A stretch of DNA of 64,000 nt from Massilia sp. 9096 (GTDB taxonomy: Bacteria > Pseudomonadota > Gammaproteobacteria > Burkholderiales > Burkholderiaceae_D): positions 4,464,001-4,528,000 of the forward strand of contig NZ_JQNN01000001.1 of assembly GCF_000745265.1 (NCBI RefSeq). The letters are read 5' to 3'. The notes under the pieces were generated by a model. The model did no database searches. It saw only the letters and a list, made by a program, of their open reading frames with translations, and was not told where the DNA came from. The number at the start of each line of letters is the position of its first letter. Within the stretch, counting starts at the first letter, position 1. Both the position numbers and the translations under genes were made by a program. Shown here piece by piece: positions 60,648-64,000 of the stretch.

Positions 60648-61518
60648 TGCGCGCCTCCGCCGTGGCAGCAGCCTTGCTTGCGGCGGCTTCGATTGCTCCG
60701 ATGATGGCCGCGGTGGTCGCTGCGCGCAGCTGAGGGCATTCGGCGATTTCCTGAGTGGCCCAGCAGGGCTGGTCCGGCACCGCCTGCAGCGCGACCTGCA
60801 CGCCGCGCGCGCGCCAGCTGTCGGCCAGCTGCAGCGCCGGCGGCGGCGCCGGGCGCTCGGCATCGGCCACCACCTCGAACCAGTGCACCGGCGCATCCGG
60901 CGCCGCCAGCTTGCCGGCGTCGAGCGACTCGATGGCGTCGGCCATGGCCGGAGAGATATCGTAGCCGCCGATTTCCTGGGCCTGCTCGCGCAGCGCGGCG
61001 CGCAGCTGGCGGCTGTCGACGGCGGCGCCGCCGGCCAGCATCTCGCCCGCCAGGCGCAGGCGCAGCAACTGGTTCAGGTAGACCGCGCCACGCAGCACCG
61101 GCTGCCAGAACACGAAGCGCGCCACCGGCAGCGCGGCGCTCGCGGCGTAGTCGAGCGCCAGCAGCGCGCCCAGGCGAATGCCCCACAGGCCGACCGCGCG
61201 CCCGGTTTTGGCCGCCAGCCAGGCGTGGGCCAAGGCGAGATCCTGCTTCCAGGTCTGCCAGCTGGCGTCGCGGAATTCGCCGTCGCTGTCGCCGCTGCCA
61301 TATAAATCGATCTGCAGCACCGCGACCCCCTGCAACGCCAGCGCGCGCGCCTGAAGCGCAGCAGCGCGGCGCGTGCGGTTCATCTCTTCGCCGAACGGCG
61401 CCACGTACAGCAGCGCCGCTTTCGGCAGGCCAGCGGCCGGGTGGTACATGCAATAGCGCTGCCCCGCCGTGGCCGGCAGGAAGAAATTCTCGGCGCAGGA
61501 CGCGATCGAGGAGGTCAT
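60640..61518 (-). CDS. Exosortase A system-associated hydrolase 2 (nucleophile replaced)
   Basis: 292 aa with alpha/beta hydrolase fold motifs YVAPFGEEMNRTRR and IDLYGSGDSDGEF. The nucleophile-elbow sequence is LWGIRLGALLAL: the residue where Ser or Cys is expected is Arg, so it is probably not a classical hydrolase. Paired with hydrolase 1 downstream. Overlaps the ACP gene by 4 bp. Confidence 0.9.
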   Translation of the reverse strand: MTSSIASCAENFFLPATAGQRYCMYHPAAGLPKAALLYVAPFGEEMNRTRRAAALQARALALQGVAVLQIDLYGSGDSDGEFRDASWQTWKQDLALAHAWLAAKTGRAVGLWGIRLGALLALDYAASAALPVARFVFWQPVLRGAVYLNQLLRLRLAGEMLAGGAAVDSRQLRAALREQAQEIGGYDISPAMADAIESLDAGKLAAPDAPVHWFEVVADAERPAPPPALQLADSWRARGVQVALQAVPDQPCWATQEIAECPQLRAATTAAIIGAIEAAASKAAATAEARNA

Positions 61519-61763
61519 TGTGCGCTTTTCTGTTCCACGAAAGCAGCCAGGCTGCCCAGCGTCTCGAAGGTGCTGGCGCTGATATCGTCGTCGTCGATCA
61601 TGATCCCGAAACGGTCTTCCATCGCCGCGATCAGGGTCACCACCGCCATCGAGTCGAGCTCGGGCAGAGCGCCCAGCAGCGGCGACTCGGCCGTCAGGTG
61701 CTTGCCGGCCTCGCCCAGGTTCAGCGTGTCGGTCAACAGATCTCTCGTTTGGTCCAGGTACAT
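61515..61763 (-). CDS. Acyl carrier protein
   Basis: 82 aa from ATG 61763. The 4'-phosphopantetheine attachment site is LPELDSMAVVTLI (Ser in DSM), in the usual position near residue 38; acidic helices follow (MEDRFGIMIDDDDIS). Carries an acyl group for decorating the polymer or a lipid, by context. Its start is 4 bp from the stop of the acetyltransferase gene. Confidence 0.92.
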   Translation of the reverse strand: MYLDQTRDLLTDTLNLGEAGKHLTAESPLLGALPELDSMAVVTLIAAMEDRFGIMIDDDDISASTFETLGSLAAFVEQKSAQ

Positions 61764-61764
61764 G

Positions 61765-62811
61765 TCATGCTCCGTTGTTCGTCGTGGCCGCCGCGCGCGC
61801 CTGCAGCAGGGCATGGGTGCGCGTGAGCAGCGGCCAGCGGTAAAGGTTGAGATGGTAAAGAGTGCGCACCGCGTCCGTCCAGCGCGTGTGCCATTCCATC
61901 ACCCTCCCGTAAAATTCGATGCGCCCGAAACTGCCTTCGTCGAACAGTCCGCGCACGGCTTCCTCGCGCATCAGCAGCGCCGGCGACAGGCTCGAAGGCA
62001 CCGACTCGTCGTAGGCGGTCTTCAGGATCACGATGCAGTCGCGCTCGTGGATGCACAAATCCATCGCCACCAGCCGCTCACCGAACCGGTAGCGGTAGAC
62101 CCGCGCCTGGCCGTTGCGTGCGAATGCTTCCAGCATCTGCGTATAAAAGCGGCCCTGGGCGTTGCCGGCGTCGACCGCGCTGCCGCTGCCGGCCTTCCAG
62201 CCGGCGCTTTCCAGGCGACCGTAGTCGCGCACGGCGCCGGCCATGTCGGCTTCCAGCGTCAGCGTTTCCAGCCGCGTGACCACGCCGTCCGCCGCCAGCC
62301 GGTTGCGCTGTTTTTTCAGGTTGCTGCGCAGGTTCTTGCCGCGCGCCCGCCAGTATGCGTCGAAACCGCCGTCGGCGTCGACGTCGATGCGTGCGGTGTC
62401 GATGTAGGCCAGCGTGCGCACGCGCTCGTCGTCGGGTGGGCGCGGCGCCAGCAGCGGGTCGCACTGGGTCAGCGCCAGCAGCAGGGTGAAACCGGGCAGG
62501 GCGCGCATCAGGCTGGCGGCCAGCGCGGCCTGCTCCAGACCGGGGCGCTGCAGCCACAGCCCGACCGGCGCCTGGGCCGGCTGGAAGGTCGCCCAGCGGC
62601 CCGGACCCTGCGGCGCCAGCACGGCGGCGGCGCAGGTGGCGCCAGCGTCTTCGCAGAAGGCCAGCAGCTCGGCGCCGACGCCGAAGTTATCAAGCAGGCT
62701 GGCGACGAAGCTCGGGGCCAGCATCGGCGCGGCCGGTCCGGCCTGGTTCAGGGTAGCCCAGCGCGCGGCGTACTCGGCGAAGCGGGCGGCGGGAACGACG
62801 GTCCACTTCAT
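61765..62811 (-). CDS. FemAB/GNAT-like acyltransferase
   Basis: 348 aa. The C-terminal half fits a GNAT fold of the BioF2-like/FemAB group: NLRSNLKKQRNRLAADG, WKAGSGSAVD, RFYTQMLEAF, RYRFGERLVAMDLCIHERDC and LLMREEAV. Likely transfers an acyl or aminoacyl group during polysaccharide modification, with the ACP next to it as a donor candidate. Overlaps the aminotransferase gene by 4 bp. Confidence 0.85.
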   Translation of the reverse strand: MKWTVVPAARFAEYAARWATLNQAGPAAPMLAPSFVASLLDNFGVGAELLAFCEDAGATCAAAVLAPQGPGRWATFQPAQAPVGLWLQRPGLEQAALAASLMRALPGFTLLLALTQCDPLLAPRPPDDERVRTLAYIDTARIDVDADGGFDAYWRARGKNLRSNLKKQRNRLAADGVVTRLETLTLEADMAGAVRDYGRLESAGWKAGSGSAVDAGNAQGRFYTQMLEAFARNGQARVYRYRFGERLVAMDLCIHERDCIVILKTAYDESVPSSLSPALLMREEAVRGLFDEGSFGRIEFYGRVMEWHTRWTDAVRTLYHLNLYRWPLLTRTHALLQARAAATTNNGA

Positions 62812-64000
62812 GGCTGCACCGCCTCGCGCACGCGCGCGACCAGCCAGTCGACTTCGTCGGCGCGCAGCTCCTGGTGTACCGGGAAAGCCAGCACCTGGCG
62901 CGACAGGCGGCTACTGGCCGCGCAGGTCGTGGCATCGACGCCCGGCCACAGGCTCGAGGCAAAGCGCGTCACCGGCACGCCCCACGCGCACAGGCGCGCG
63001 AAGGCCGGTTCCGGATCGTCGACCAGCAGCGGAAACAGCCAGGGGCAGGCGCCGTCCGGCAGGTGCGCGAACAGCGGGCGGGAGCCGGGCAGGTCGCGCA
63101 AGGCGCCCTCCAGCTGGCGGTAGTGGGCGCGCCGGCGTTCGACGATGCGATCGCCGGACACCATGCGCAGCAGGCGGCGCGCGCACCACGAGGCACGCTT
63201 GTCGACCCAGGCCGGATCGAATTCGGTGCCGCTCTCGGACGATGCCGGCGCCAGGCGCTGCACCGGTTTCTCATGCGCGCGCAGGCGTTTCAGCCCACGC
63301 CACAGCCCATCCTTCGCCGTCAAGGCCGGCGCCAGAACGGCGCGCAGCAGCGGCAGGCGGCCGTAGGCAAAGCCCAGTTCCAGCGTGTTGAGCAGCGCCT
63401 TGATCTCGAAGCCGGCGCCGGCCGAGTGCAAGTTCATATCCAGCGGACGCCGCGCCACCAGCACGCCGCCGTCGTAGGCCGGGAAGAATTTCATGCTGCT
63501 GGCGATCGCGTAGTCGCCGAACGAGCCGACCGGGCGCCCGGCATGCTCGCCGAAGAAGCAGTGGGCGCAATCCTCGACCAGGGCCAGGCCGTGGCGGTCG
63601 CAAAAGCTGCGGATCGCGGTCAGGTCCTGCGGGAAGCCGAAGTAGTGCGTGACGACCAAAGCCTTCAGCTTCGGCCCCAGATGCCGGGCGATGTCGTCCA
63701 GGTCGACCTGCGTGTCGATACCGACTTTATAAAACACCGGCGTGGCGCCGCGCCACAGCACCGGCGGCACCATCGACAGGCTGTGGTAGGCCGGCAGCAG
63801 CACCGTGTCGCCGGCCTGGACGCCGAGCGCGCGCAGCGCCAGCGCCAGCGCGATGCGCCCGCTGGTGACCGCGTACGGCACGCCCGCGTCGAGCACGCTC
63901 GGCAGGCTGCGCGCACCCGCTGCGGCCCGTCCGAACGACGCGCACGACAGCACCGGGGCGAGCGGCACGAGGGGCCGCGCCGGTGGCGTGGGCAGGACGG
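62808..64000 (-). CDS. DegT/DnrJ/EryC1-type aminotransferase, runs off the window
   Basis: Fold type I PLP sugar aminotransferase: SGRIALALALRAL, DTVLLPAYHS, HYFGFPQD, ALVEDCAHCFFGEHAG and SMKFFPAYDGG (the PLP Lys in SSMKF). A GTG at 63968 is a possible start, but the frame stays open to the window edge (PLVPLAP), so the true start probably lies outside. Likely makes an amino sugar for the polymer. Confidence 0.85.
   Translation of the reverse strand, partial: VLPTPPARPLVPLAPVLSCASFGRAAAGARSLPSVLDAGVPYAVTSGRIALALALRALGVQAGDTVLLPAYHSLSMVPPVLWRGATPVFYKVGIDTQVDLDDIARHLGPKLKALVVTHYFGFPQDLTAIRSFCDRHGLALVEDCAHCFFGEHAGRPVGSFGDYAIASSMKFFPAYDGGVLVARRPLDMNLHSAGAGFEIKALLNTLELGFAYGRLPLLRAVLAPALTAKDGLWRGLKRLRAHEKPVQRLAPASSESGTEFDPAWVDKRASWCARRLLRMVSGDRIVERRRAHYRQLEGALRDLPGSRPLFAHLPDGACPWLFPLLVDDPEPAFARLCAWGVPVTRFASSLWPGVDATTCAASSRLSRQVLAFPVHQELRADEVDWLVARVREAVQP

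Overview
The window joins two different kinds of DNA. From 1 to about 48.0 kb lies a mobile island. From about 48.0 kb to the end lies high-GC chromosomal DNA carrying an exopolysaccharide/PEP-CTERM locus. The latter (TviB/TviC-like sugar genes, EpsB-type sugar transferase, PrsK/PrsR pair, exosortase A-associated hydrolases) resembles Massilia and other Oxalobacteraceae (Burkholderiales). The genus is an inference from gene content; no rRNA is present.

The island is bounded by two 40-bp imperfect direct repeats (35/40 identical) that are the 3' part of a tRNA-Arg gene, at 1-40 and 47959-47998. A tyrosine integrase (152-1423) and an AlpA-like regulator follow the left repeat. A run of very small genes (2.0-8.3 kb) comes next. 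It is punctuated by a perfect 14-16 bp palindrome, core TTGAGCCGGCTCAA, that marks gene boundaries. The same palindrome returns at 26.7 kb beside a second RMF-like gene, so the palindrome-bearing module seems to have been split by, or interleaved with, defence genes.

The 9-38 kb region is a dense anti-phage/anti-plasmid island. It holds a truncated defence-type protein, an sce7725/sce7726 pair, an unknown 302-aa gene, and a 1477-aa P-loop NTPase that ends in a PD-(D/E)XK-like region plus an H-NS DNA-binding domain. It continues with a complete type I restriction system (hsdM, hsdS, hsdR) and a YgjP-like metalloprotease, a Gabija-like pair (OLD nuclease + UvrD helicase), a RecQ-phosphoribosyltransferase helicase with DprA, and a one-chain DUF262/DUF1524 (GmrSD-type) enzyme.

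The 38.3-47.8 kb part is plasmid-like: a TrfA-family replication initiator with candidate iterons, decayed and intact IS3-family elements, ribbon-helix-helix-like small proteins, a replication-relaxation-like winged-helix protein, and a HEPN-like protein beside attR. Shared promoter motifs (GCTATAC) and a shared 20-bp palindrome-containing site link the left small-gene module with this right-hand backbone, suggesting common control.

Beyond attR the chromosome runs: nucleotide-sugar dehydrogenase, epimerase, sugar transferase (broken by an in-frame TAG), PrsK, PrsR and a parallel beta-helix protein on the plus strand. Then come glycosyltransferases, two alpha/beta hydrolases, an acyl carrier protein, a FemAB/GNAT protein and a DegT aminotransferase on the minus strand. 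The last gene runs off the window.
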